DNA of 49,331 nucleotides from positions 1 through 49,331 of the forward strand of contig JAILOV010000005.1 of assembly GCA_024690605.1 (NCBI GenBank), given 5' to 3'. Of this stretch, positions 25,483 to 32,891 are shown one piece after another. The translations under genes and the position numbers were made by a program. Source of the stretch: Lachnospiraceae bacterium (lineage in GTDB: Bacteria; Bacillota; Clostridia; Lachnospirales; Lachnospiraceae). Each line of letters opens with the position of its first letter. The first letter of the stretch is position 1. The notes under the pieces are model-generated. The model was not told where the DNA came from, searched no databases, and was given only the letters and a program-made list of their open reading frames with translations.

Positions 25483-26613
25483 ATGGAGAACGGAATGCGG
25501 AAAGGATTTACCACGGGGAGCTGTGCGGCGGCGGCAGCCAAGGCGGCGGCGGTCATGCTCCTCAGGGGAAACAGAATGGAGAGCATCGGGATCGACACGC
25601 CGGCAGGCGTCCGGTACAAGCCGGCCATAGAGGATATCACGATCGCCGAGTCCTCCGTGCGTTGCGCCGTGCGCAAGGACGCCGGAGACGATCCGGATGT
25701 CACGGACGGTGCGCTGATCTACGCGACGGTCAGTTTTGCGGAAGACGGCGGAGAGAAGGAAGAGGCGGTGGAGATCCGCGGCGGAAGCGGCGTTGGGGTC
25801 GTCACCCGGCCCGGGCTCGACCAGCCGGTGGGCAACGCGGCCATCAACACCGTCCCGCGTGAGATGATCACCGCGGAAGTGAAAGAGGTGATGGAGACCT
25901 TTGATCATCACGGAACGCTCCTGGTGGAGATCTCCGTTCCCGGCGGCGAGGAGCTGGCGGCGAAGACCTTTAACCCGCGTCTCGGGATCGAGGGCGGGAT
26001 CTCCATCATCGGCACGACCGGGATCGTTGAGCCGATGAGCATCCGCGCGATCCTGGAGACGATCCGCGTGGAGATCTCCCAGGCAAAGGCGATGGGGGCA
26101 CAGGTGCTCGTGGCCTCCCCCGGAAACTATGGTCTGGAGTTCATGCGGACACGCTTCTCCTATGATCTGGACCGCGCCGTCAAGTGCTCCAATTTCATCG
26201 GGGAGACGATCGATATGGCGGCGGATGCCGGATTTCGCGAGATGCTTCTGTGCGGCCACATGGGGAAGCTCGTCAAGGTGTCGGGCGGCATCATGAACAC
26301 GCATTCCAGGGAGGCGGACTGCAGAATGGAACTGATGGCGGCGTCTGCGATCCGCTGCGGTGCTTCGCGGGAAACGGCGGCACATATTCTGGAGTCGGTC
26401 TCCACGGAGGAGGCATATGCCTGTTATCTGGCGGAGGGGATCGAGAAGCGGTGCGGAGATGATCTCATGGACCGGATCGACCTCTATCTGAACAGACGCG
26501 CCGGCGACCGGCTCCGCGTTGCATGCATGATGTATGCCGGCCGGTACGGACTGATCGGCGCGACGCCGGGGGCGGAGGAAATGCTGAAGAAAGCGGGAGG
26601 TGTCTTCCGATGA
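25483..26613 (+). CDS. cbiD: Cobalt-precorrin-5B C1-methyltransferase CbiD
   Basis: A 376-residue SAM-dependent methyltransferase of its own fold that methylates C1 of cobalt-precorrin-5B. Hallmarks: RKGFTTGSCAAAAAKAA at the N-terminus, GDDPDVTDGALIYATV, GVGVVTRPGLDQPVGNAAIN, GGISIIGTTGIVEPMS, and the C-terminal HMGKLVKVSGGIMNTHS. Start ATG 25483; ATG 25495 with GGAG six bases upstream is a strong alternative that removes four residues. The presence of CbiD, not CobF, marks the anaerobic pathway. Confidence 0.94.
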   Translation: MENGMRKGFTTGSCAAAAAKAAAVMLLRGNRMESIGIDTPAGVRYKPAIEDITIAESSVRCAVRKDAGDDPDVTDGALIYATVSFAEDGGEKEEAVEIRGGSGVGVVTRPGLDQPVGNAAINTVPREMITAEVKEVMETFDHHGTLLVEISVPGGEELAAKTFNPRLGIEGGISIIGTTGIVEPMSIRAILETIRVEISQAKAMGAQVLVASPGNYGLEFMRTRFSYDLDRAVKCSNFIGETIDMAADAGFREMLLCGHMGKLVKVSGGIMNTHSREADCRMELMAASAIRCGASRETAAHILESVSTEEAYACYLAEGIEKRCGDDLMDRIDLYLNRRAGDRLRVACMMYAGRYGLIGATPGAEEMLKKAGGVFR

Positions 26614-27383
26614 TCCATTTTGTGGGAGCGGGACCCGGAGCGGCGGATCTGATCACGGTCCGCGGCAGACAGCTCATTGAAAAGGCGGATGTGGTCATCT
26701 ATGCGGGAAGCCTCGTGAACCCGGAGCTGCTGGAATACGCGCGCACGGACGCGGAGATCCTCGACAGCGCGGTCATGACTCTCGAGGAGGTGACAGAGGT
26801 CATGACGGCCGCACATGCGGAGGGCAAAGAGGTGGTGCGTCTGCATACGGGCGACGCAAGCGTTTTCGGGGCGATCCGGGAACAGATGGACCTGCTCGAT
26901 GAGCGGGGGATCCCTTTTGATGTGTGTCCCGGCGTCACGGCCTGCTTCGGCGCTGCCGCGAGTCTGCAGATGGAATACACGCTGCCGGAGGTGACGCAGA
27001 CGCTCATCATCACCAGACTGGGCGGCAAAACGCCGGTCCCGGATAAGGAACGACTGCGTCTGCTTGCGGAGCATCAGGCATCCATGGCGATCTATCTGAG
27101 TGCCGGCATGCTGGATCGGCTGTCGGAGGAACTCCTGGCGGGAGGGTATCCTCCGGAGACGCCGGCGGCACTGGTCTATAAGGCGACATGGCGCGAGGAG
27201 AAAAAGGTGATCTGTACGGTGGAAACGCTTGCGGAAGCCGGAAGAGAGAACGGGATCGACCGGCTGGCGGTCGTTCTGGTCGGCAGGGCCGTCGATCCGC
27301 AGGGAAACTATGAACGGTCCATGCTCTATCATCCGGATTTTGAGACGATGTATCGCAGACCGGCGGGGACATCGGGGGAATGA
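26610..27383 (+). CDS. cbiF: Cobalt-precorrin-4 C11-methyltransferase CbiF
   Basis: A 257-residue SAM uroporphyrin/corrin methyltransferase. IHFVGAGPGAADLITVRG is the family's N-terminal motif, YAGSLVNPELL and the GDASVFGAIREQMDLL loop bind SAM, and YEVCPGVTACFGAAA-like FDVCPGVTACFGAAAS and the C-terminal PAALVYKATWREEK define CbiF/CobM. ATG 26610 overlaps the cbiD stop (ATGA). Normal length. Confidence 0.94.
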   Translation: MIHFVGAGPGAADLITVRGRQLIEKADVVIYAGSLVNPELLEYARTDAEILDSAVMTLEEVTEVMTAAHAEGKEVVRLHTGDASVFGAIREQMDLLDERGIPFDVCPGVTACFGAAASLQMEYTLPEVTQTLIITRLGGKTPVPDKERLRLLAEHQASMAIYLSAGMLDRLSEELLAGGYPPETPAALVYKATWREEKKVICTVETLAEAGRENGIDRLAVVLVGRAVDPQGNYERSMLYHPDFETMYRRPAGTSGE

Positions 27384-27387
27384 TGGG

Positions 27388-28395
27388 ATGAAAAAAACTG
27401 CCATATGCTTCAGCCGGAACGGGATGCGGGTGATCGAGCGTCTCAATGCCGAGAGTGAAAAGCGAGGGATCCGACCGGCGGAGGGGTTTGTCCTCATGGA
27501 GTCGGAGGAAGAAACGGCCGGGTTCACCAGGGTGACGATCTCTCTGGCGGCGTGGACCGCGGCGCATTTCCGGGAGGGGGAGGCGCTTCTTTTTGTCGGT
27601 GCGGTCGGGATCGCGGTGCGCGCGCTCACGGGACTTCCGGAGGACAAGCTGCGGGAGAGCCCGGTGCTCGTGATCGATGAACGTGCGGAACACGTGATCC
27701 CGATCCTCTCCGGACACGCCGGGGGCGGCAATAAGCTTGCTGTCGTGACGGCCGAACTTCTGGACGCGGAGCCTGTCATCACAACGGCAACGGATGTGAA
27801 CGGCGCGTTTTCCGCCGATGTCTTCGCGTCGGAGAACCGTCTGACGGTGCGGAACCGTGACGGGATCAAAAGAGTCTCCGCCCGGGCACTCGAGGGGAAG
27901 AGCATCACCCTTTCGATCAAAGACTATCCGCCGAAGGAGCCGGTCGATATCATTGTCGCGGAGGAGACGGACGCGGAATACGCGCTCCTGTTGAGCCCCA
28001 AGATCTGCACGGTCGGTCTCGGGATGAAAAAAGACAAGGATCCGGAGGAACTGGAGCGCTTCTTTACGGAGACGCTAGAGGAAGCCGGTCTGACACCGGA
28101 CGATGTCTACGCGCTCTGCACGATCGACCGTAAGGAGGAGGAGCCCGCGCTTCGTTTGCTCCGGGACAGATATCGGATCCCGGTCCTCTCGTTCGACAGA
28201 GAGCTATTGGAAAAAGCCCGGGGAGAATTCTCCGGATCCGCATTTGTGCGTGAGACGGTGGGGGTGGACAATGTCTGCGAGAGAGCGGCGATCCTCGGCG
28301 CCGGAAACCGCGGGGAACTCATCATGAAAAAACGGGCAAGGGACGGCATGACGATCGCCATAGCGAGGAGGAGAACGGATGGAGAACGCGGGTAA
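27388..28395 (+). CDS. cbiG: Cobalt-precorrin-5A hydrolase CbiG
   Basis: A 335-residue enzyme that opens the delta-lactone and releases acetaldehyde. It has an N-terminal domain (about 1-80, ending LLFVGAVGIAVRALTG), a middle domain with the diagnostic ILSGHAGGGNKLAV, and a C-terminal domain starting TVGLGMKKDKD (CbiG_C). ATG 27388 with a GATGGG site just upstream, five bases after cbiF. It overlaps cbiH by 17 bases. Full length for a stand-alone CbiG. Confidence 0.93.
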   Translation: MKKTAICFSRNGMRVIERLNAESEKRGIRPAEGFVLMESEEETAGFTRVTISLAAWTAAHFREGEALLFVGAVGIAVRALTGLPEDKLRESPVLVIDERAEHVIPILSGHAGGGNKLAVVTAELLDAEPVITTATDVNGAFSADVFASENRLTVRNRDGIKRVSARALEGKSITLSIKDYPPKEPVDIIVAEETDAEYALLLSPKICTVGLGMKKDKDPEELERFFTETLEEAGLTPDDVYALCTIDRKEEEPALRLLRDRYRIPVLSFDRELLEKARGEFSGSAFVRETVGVDNVCERAAILGAGNRGELIMKKRARDGMTIAIARRRTDGERG

Positions 28396-29116
28396 GATCT
28401 ACGTGGTGGGGATCGGACCGGGAGATGACCGGATGATGACGAAACGTGCCGCGCAGGTGCTGGAGGAGTGTGATGTCATCGCCGGCTATCAGACCTATGT
28501 GGACGCGGTCCGTCCCCGCTATCCCGGCAAGGTGTTCTTTTCGAACGGTATGCGCGGCGAGATCGAACGCTGTGAGAAATGCGTCGAAATGGCCCGCGGG
28601 GGCAGTGCTGTGGCACTGATCTGCAGCGGTGACGCCGGTGTCTACGGGATGGCCTCACCGCTTCTTGAGGTTGCGGAGCGCGCGGGGTTCAGCGATGTGG
28701 AGATCGTTGCCGGCGTGACAGCCGCGAACAGCGGCGCCGCGCTTCTCGGCGCTCCGCTGGGCAGTGACCACTGCAGCATCAGTCTGAGCGATCTGCTGAC
28801 TCCCTGGGAGCAGATCGAGAAAAGGCTCCGCTGCGCCGCGGAGGGGGATTTCTGTATCGTGATCTACAATCCGGCGAGCAGGAACCGCGCCGCGCATCTG
28901 CAAAAAGCGTGCGGGATCCTGTTGACGATGCTTTCCGCCGAAACCGCCTGCGGTTATGTGAAGAACATCGGAAGGGAAGGCGAAGAGATGCACTGCTGCA
29001 CGCTGCGGGAACTTGCCGGTATCTCCGCGGACATGTTCACCACCGCATTTGTGGGGAATTCACGGACCAGGATCGCCGACGGACGGCTGATCACACCGAG
29101 AGGATACCGATTATGA
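28379..29116 (+). CDS. cbiH: Cobalt-factor III / precorrin-3B C17-methyltransferase CbiH
   Basis: A 245-residue SAM methyltransferase that methylates C17 and contracts the ring. Motifs: IYVVGIGPGDDRMMTKRA, IAGYQTYVDAV, ICSGDAGVYGMASPLLEV, EIVAGVTAANSGAALLGAPLG, DHCSISLSDLLTPWE, and IYNPASRNRAAHL. The ATG 28379 start is backed by AGGAGGAGA upstream inside cbiG. It ends coupled to the next gene by ATGA. It is a plain CbiH without the ferredoxin-like extension found in some relatives. Confidence 0.94.
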   Translation: MENAGKIYVVGIGPGDDRMMTKRAAQVLEECDVIAGYQTYVDAVRPRYPGKVFFSNGMRGEIERCEKCVEMARGGSAVALICSGDAGVYGMASPLLEVAERAGFSDVEIVAGVTAANSGAALLGAPLGSDHCSISLSDLLTPWEQIEKRLRCAAEGDFCIVIYNPASRNRAAHLQKACGILLTMLSAETACGYVKNIGREGEEMHCCTLRELAGISADMFTTAFVGNSRTRIADGRLITPRGYRL

Positions 29117-31167
29117 AGAAGATCATCATTTTCTCGGGAACCACGGAGGGACGCATGCTCTCCGAAAAACTGGCGGAGAAGGGCATCCCGCATACCGTCT
29201 GTGTCGCGACCGATTACGGCAGGGAAGTGATGCGGGAAGCGCCCTGCGTGCAGCTACATGTGGGACGCATGGATGCCGGTGAGATGATCGGTTTTCTGCG
29301 TGCACAGGGTGCAGGCAAAACGGACCTGCTCATCGACGCCACGCATCCCTATGCCGCGGAGGTTTCCGAAAACATCAGAAACGCTGCGGAAGAAACGGGC
29401 TGCGGGTACCGCCGGGTCCTGCGGTCCCGGACCGATCCGGACGGTGTCCGTGTGCTCCGTTATGATGACATGACGACGTGCGCCCGGGCGATGGAGGAGA
29501 CACGGGGTGCGATCCTGCTCACCACGGGGAGCAAGGAACTCCCTGTCTACTGCGCGCAGGTGTCCGAAGAAACCAGAGCGAGGACCTGTGTGCGGATCCT
29601 GCCGGCGTCGGAGAGTCTGGAGATCTGCCGCACGGAAGGGATCGCACCGGATCACATCATTGCGATGCAGGGCCCCTGTACGGAGGAAATGAATCTCGCG
29701 ATCCTCAGACAGTATCATATCGGTCACCTGGTGACCAAAGACAGCGGAAGTACCGGCGGATTGCCGGAGAAACTCGCAGCCGCCCGGAGAGCGGGCGTGA
29801 CGGTTCATCTGATCGAGCGGCCGACGGAGGCGGCGGACGGTATCGGCTGGGAAGAGATGCTTAGTGAACTCCTGACCGACGCGCAAAAAAGCGATCTGCC
29901 GGTTCCGTCGGATCCTGCGACAGAGGACCCCACGGAGACGCCCGGGATGTGTGTCACACTGGCCGGAATGGGCATGGGAGCACCCGCGTATCTGGTCCCC
30001 GCGGTCAGGGAAGCGCTGGAGGAAGCGGAGATCGTGTTCGGCGCCGGACGTCTGCTTGAACAGATCGACGCGAAGGAGAAGCATGCCATGTACCGGGCTG
30101 CGGACATTCTGCCCGTGCTGGAGGAACGCAGACCGGGGAAGGTCGTGATCCTGTTTTCGGGGGACAGCGGTTTTTACAGCGGCGCAAAGAACATGCTGCA
30201 GGCGCTCCGCGAATGGCGGGCCGATGTCCGGATCCGTGTTCTCCCGGGCATTTCCTCGGTCGCCTTTCTGGCCGCGAAGCTGGGGGAGAGCTATGAGGAT
30301 GCCGTGATCCTCAGTCTGCATGGAAAGAATGATGACGAGGAGATCCGCCGGCTGATCCGGGAGGTGCGCCATCATTCAAAAACCTGCGCCCTGCTGTCCG
30401 GCCCGGATGATATCTGCCGGATAGCGGAGGAACTCGAGGCTGCAGGGATCGATGCACGGATCCGTGTCGGTCTGAACCTGTCCGGCCCGGATGAGAGGCT
30501 GGAAAGTCTGACACCGGCACAGGCACGGCATTTTTCCGGGACCGGTCCCGCCACGATCATGATCCTCAATCCCTCTCCGGAGAGACGGCCGTTATTACCG
30601 GTTCTTGCGGACACAGATCTGCTCCGTACGGAAGTGCCCATGACAAAGGCCTGTATCCGCCATGAGAGCCTCATCCGTCTGAAACTCAGAGAGTCCGATC
30701 TTTTCTACGATATCGGCGGCGGAACCGGATCCGTGGCGATCGAGGCCGCGTCGCTCCATCCCTCTCTTCGGGTCGTGACGATCGAAAAGGATCCGGCGGC
30801 AGCCGCGCTGATCCGCGGGAACTGCGGAAGGATCGGAACGGAGAATGTGACGGTCATCGAAGAGGAGGCGAGCCGGATCCTCGGACAGATGGATCGTCCG
30901 GACTGTGTTTTTATCGGAGGAAGCGGCGGCAGACTGATGGAGATCGTGTCGCTCCTCAATGCCAAAGGTCCGGGGATCCGCTTTGTGATCAATACGGTCA
31001 GTCTGGAGAGCATGGAAGAGGTGCGCGCCGTGATCGACCGGTACGGAACGGGGGATGAAGAAGCGGTGCAGCTGCAGGTCACCGATGTGATGAAAAGAGG
31101 GGCGCATCACATGCTGCGCGCGAACAATCCGGTGACGATCTGGTCGTTTTCCGGACGGGGAGTGTGA
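29113..31167 (+). CDS. cbiJET: CbiJ-CbiE-CbiT triple fusion (precorrin-6 reductase, C5- and C15-methyltransferase/decarboxylase)
   Basis: A 684-residue fusion of three consecutive pathway enzymes. Residues 1-about 258 are CbiJ (IIIFSGTTEGRMLSEKLAEK, LIDATHPYAAEVSENI, AMQGPCTEEMN, VTKDSGSTGGLPEKL), the NAD(P)H-dependent cobalt-precorrin-6A reductase. A Pro/Glu/Asp linker (about 259-277) leads to CbiE (about 279-490: AGMGMGAPAYLVPAVREAL, LFSGDSGFYSGAKNML, LPGISSVAFLAAKLG, ILSLHG). CbiT follows (about 497-684: PMTKACIRHESLIRLKL, FYDIGGGTGSVAIEAA, PDCVFIGGSGGRLMEIV), which methylates C15 and decarboxylates C12. CbiE-CbiT fusions (CobL) are common; the N-terminal CbiJ is unusual. No stop or linker codon break is present. 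ATGA overlap with cbiH. Confidence 0.92.
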   Translation: MKKIIIFSGTTEGRMLSEKLAEKGIPHTVCVATDYGREVMREAPCVQLHVGRMDAGEMIGFLRAQGAGKTDLLIDATHPYAAEVSENIRNAAEETGCGYRRVLRSRTDPDGVRVLRYDDMTTCARAMEETRGAILLTTGSKELPVYCAQVSEETRARTCVRILPASESLEICRTEGIAPDHIIAMQGPCTEEMNLAILRQYHIGHLVTKDSGSTGGLPEKLAAARRAGVTVHLIERPTEAADGIGWEEMLSELLTDAQKSDLPVPSDPATEDPTETPGMCVTLAGMGMGAPAYLVPAVREALEEAEIVFGAGRLLEQIDAKEKHAMYRAADILPVLEERRPGKVVILFSGDSGFYSGAKNMLQALREWRADVRIRVLPGISSVAFLAAKLGESYEDAVILSLHGKNDDEEIRRLIREVRHHSKTCALLSGPDDICRIAEELEAAGIDARIRVGLNLSGPDERLESLTPAQARHFSGTGPATIMILNPSPERRPLLPVLADTDLLRTEVPMTKACIRHESLIRLKLRESDLFYDIGGGTGSVAIEAASLHPSLRVVTIEKDPAAAALIRGNCGRIGTENVTVIEEEASRILGQMDRPDCVFIGGSGGRLMEIVSLLNAKGPGIRFVINTVSLESMEEVRAVIDRYGTGDEEAVQLQVTDVMKRGAHHMLRANNPVTIWSFSGRGV

Positions 31168-31173
31168 GGCGTG

Positions 31174-32625
31174 ATGGGAACTGCCGGGGGAAAAAGAAAA
31201 TCGGACAGAAGCGGTCTGCCGCGCGTGCTGCTTGCGGCACCTGCCAGTCAGAGCGGCAAAACAGTGATCACCTGTGCGCTTCTGGCGGCGCTGCGCAAAA
31301 GGGGTCTATCACCGGCCGCTTTCAAATGCGGTCCGGATTACATCGATCCGATGTTCCACAGGGAGGTTCTGGGGATCGACAGCAGAAATCTGGACAGCTG
31401 GTTCTCCGGGGGACGGCAGATCCGCCGGCAGTTATCCGAAGCCGACGGGGACTGCGCGGTCCTGGAGGGGGTCATGGGGATCTATGACGGGGCCGATCCG
31501 GGAGGACTGCGTGCCTCAAGCTATGAGATCGCGTGCGAAACGGCCACGCCGGTTCTCCTGATCGTTGACGCAAAGGGAGCGGGCAGAACGATCCTTTCGC
31601 TGATCCGGGGGATCCTGGAGGACGATACGGAACACCTGATCCGGGGGATCCTTCTGAACAGGATCAGCACCGGGTATTACGGCATGCTCCGTCCGGTACT
31701 TGCGGAGGGACTCGAGCGAGCAGGGTTCGGGGTGTCGCTCTTGGGATTTGTGCCGGTCTCGGCGGAAATGGAGCTGGGCAGCAGGCATCTGGGACTTCTT
31801 CTGCCGCAGGAGATCGACGGGATCCGCGGACGGATCGAACGGGCGGCCTGTCTGCTGGAGGAGCATGCGGATCTGGACGGGATCCTGGAGATCATGCGAT
31901 CGGCACCGTTGATACCGGCATCTCCGGCATCGCGCCGGAAGGATCCGCCGGCGGAGGATCCGCTCACACTGGCTGTCGCCCGGGACAGCGCCTTCTGTTT
32001 CTATTATCAGGACAATCTGGAACAGTTTGCGCGGCGGGGCGTGCGGATCCGGTTCTTCTCGCCGCTTGCGGACAGCGAAGTTCCGGAGGACGCGGATGGG
32101 CTGCTTCTGGGGGGCGGTTATCCGGAGCTTCATCTGCGGGAACTGTCCGGCAACACCTCCATGCTGGATTCCGTAAGGAAGAGCATCGACGGCGGTCTGC
32201 CGAGCCTTGCCGAGTGCGGCGGTTTCATGTTCCTGCATGAGCGGATCGTCAATGAGAAGGGCGAAGCGTATCCCATGGCGGGCGTGGTGGCCGGCGAATG
32301 CCGCTACACAGGGCAGCTGGTGCGATTCGGCTATATGGAACTCCTCGCCTCGTCCGAAACGGATCCGCTGTCCGGGGCTTTTGCCGGCATGAAGGGACAT
32401 GAGTTTCATTATTATGACAGCACCTGTAACGGGGATTCTTTTCTGGCGGGAAAACCGTTCAGAGAGAAACAATGGACGTGTATGATGGCCGGAAAGGATC
32501 ACCTCTGGGGATTCCCGCATCTGTATTACGGATCGCGGGAGGAGGCGGTCGATGCATTTGTTGAAGAAATGAGGAACTATCACGATGGAAAACTCCAGAA
32601 GCTTCTTTGCCAACAGAAACTGTGA
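31174..32625 (+). CDS. cbiA: Cobyrinic acid a,c-diamide synthase CbiA
   Basis: A 483-residue glutamine-dependent amidotransferase that amidates side chains a and c. The N-terminal P-loop domain reads LAAPASQSGKTVITCALL with FKCGPDYIDPMFH and EGVMGIYDG. The C-terminal triad-type glutaminase has LLLGGGYPELHL, catalytic Cys348 in LAECGGFMFLHERI and a final GHEFHYYDS. ATG 31174 is preferred to GTG 31171 because GAGG lies five bases upstream. Hydrogenobyrinic acid-acting CobB is the same family; the anaerobic context fixes it as CbiA. It overlaps the next gene by 41 bases. Confidence 0.93.
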   Translation: MGTAGGKRKSDRSGLPRVLLAAPASQSGKTVITCALLAALRKRGLSPAAFKCGPDYIDPMFHREVLGIDSRNLDSWFSGGRQIRRQLSEADGDCAVLEGVMGIYDGADPGGLRASSYEIACETATPVLLIVDAKGAGRTILSLIRGILEDDTEHLIRGILLNRISTGYYGMLRPVLAEGLERAGFGVSLLGFVPVSAEMELGSRHLGLLLPQEIDGIRGRIERAACLLEEHADLDGILEIMRSAPLIPASPASRRKDPPAEDPLTLAVARDSAFCFYYQDNLEQFARRGVRIRFFSPLADSEVPEDADGLLLGGGYPELHLRELSGNTSMLDSVRKSIDGGLPSLAECGGFMFLHERIVNEKGEAYPMAGVVAGECRYTGQLVRFGYMELLASSETDPLSGAFAGMKGHEFHYYDSTCNGDSFLAGKPFREKQWTCMMAGKDHLWGFPHLYYGSREEAVDAFVEEMRNYHDGKLQKLLCQQKL

Positions 32626-32818
32626 GTACTATCCCTGTCATGTGTGTGACACGGAGATCAACTGCCTGTTCTGTTACTGCCCGCTGTACCACATGGACTG
32701 TCCGGGGAACTATGAAATGAAGGAAAAAGACGGCAGGAGCATCAAAAGCTGCATGAACTGCACCTTTCCGCATCTGCCGGAAAACTATGATCTCGTGATC
32801 AGCCTTCTGAAAGGGTGA
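32585..32818 (+). CDS. Cysteine-rich small metal-binding protein of cobalamin operons
   Basis: A 77-residue protein with nine cysteines (13, 18, 21, 27, 30, 32, 39, 56, 59) in CPCxxC-like, CLFCYC and CMNC groups plus several Tyr/His, fitting the cysteine-rich small domain family (zf-like) often found beside or fused to cobalamin genes. No signal peptide. It probably binds zinc, iron-sulfur or cobalt; the role in the pathway is unknown (metal delivery or sensing is a guess). Start ATG 32585 with GAGGAA eight bases upstream, inside the end of cbiA. It is the last gene of the riboswitch operon. Confidence 0.75.
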   Translation: MENSRSFFANRNCEYYPCHVCDTEINCLFCYCPLYHMDCPGNYEMKEKDGRSIKSCMNCTFPHLPENYDLVISLLKG

Positions 32819-32826
32819 CAAGGCGC

Positions 32827-32855
32827 TTGCTTTATCCCGCAAAATCCCGTAAAAT
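32827..32855 (+). promoter_or_regulatory. Promoter of the sensor-kinase gene run
   Basis: TTGCTT (32827-32832), 17 bases, TAAAAT (32850-32855). It lies just after the last cobalamin gene and 37 bases before the first kinase start. I see no terminator between, so read-through from the riboswitch operon is possible. Confidence 0.5.
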
Positions 32856-32891
32856 CTGTAGTTGAGTGTCTGTCTTTTGGCGGTACGGGGG

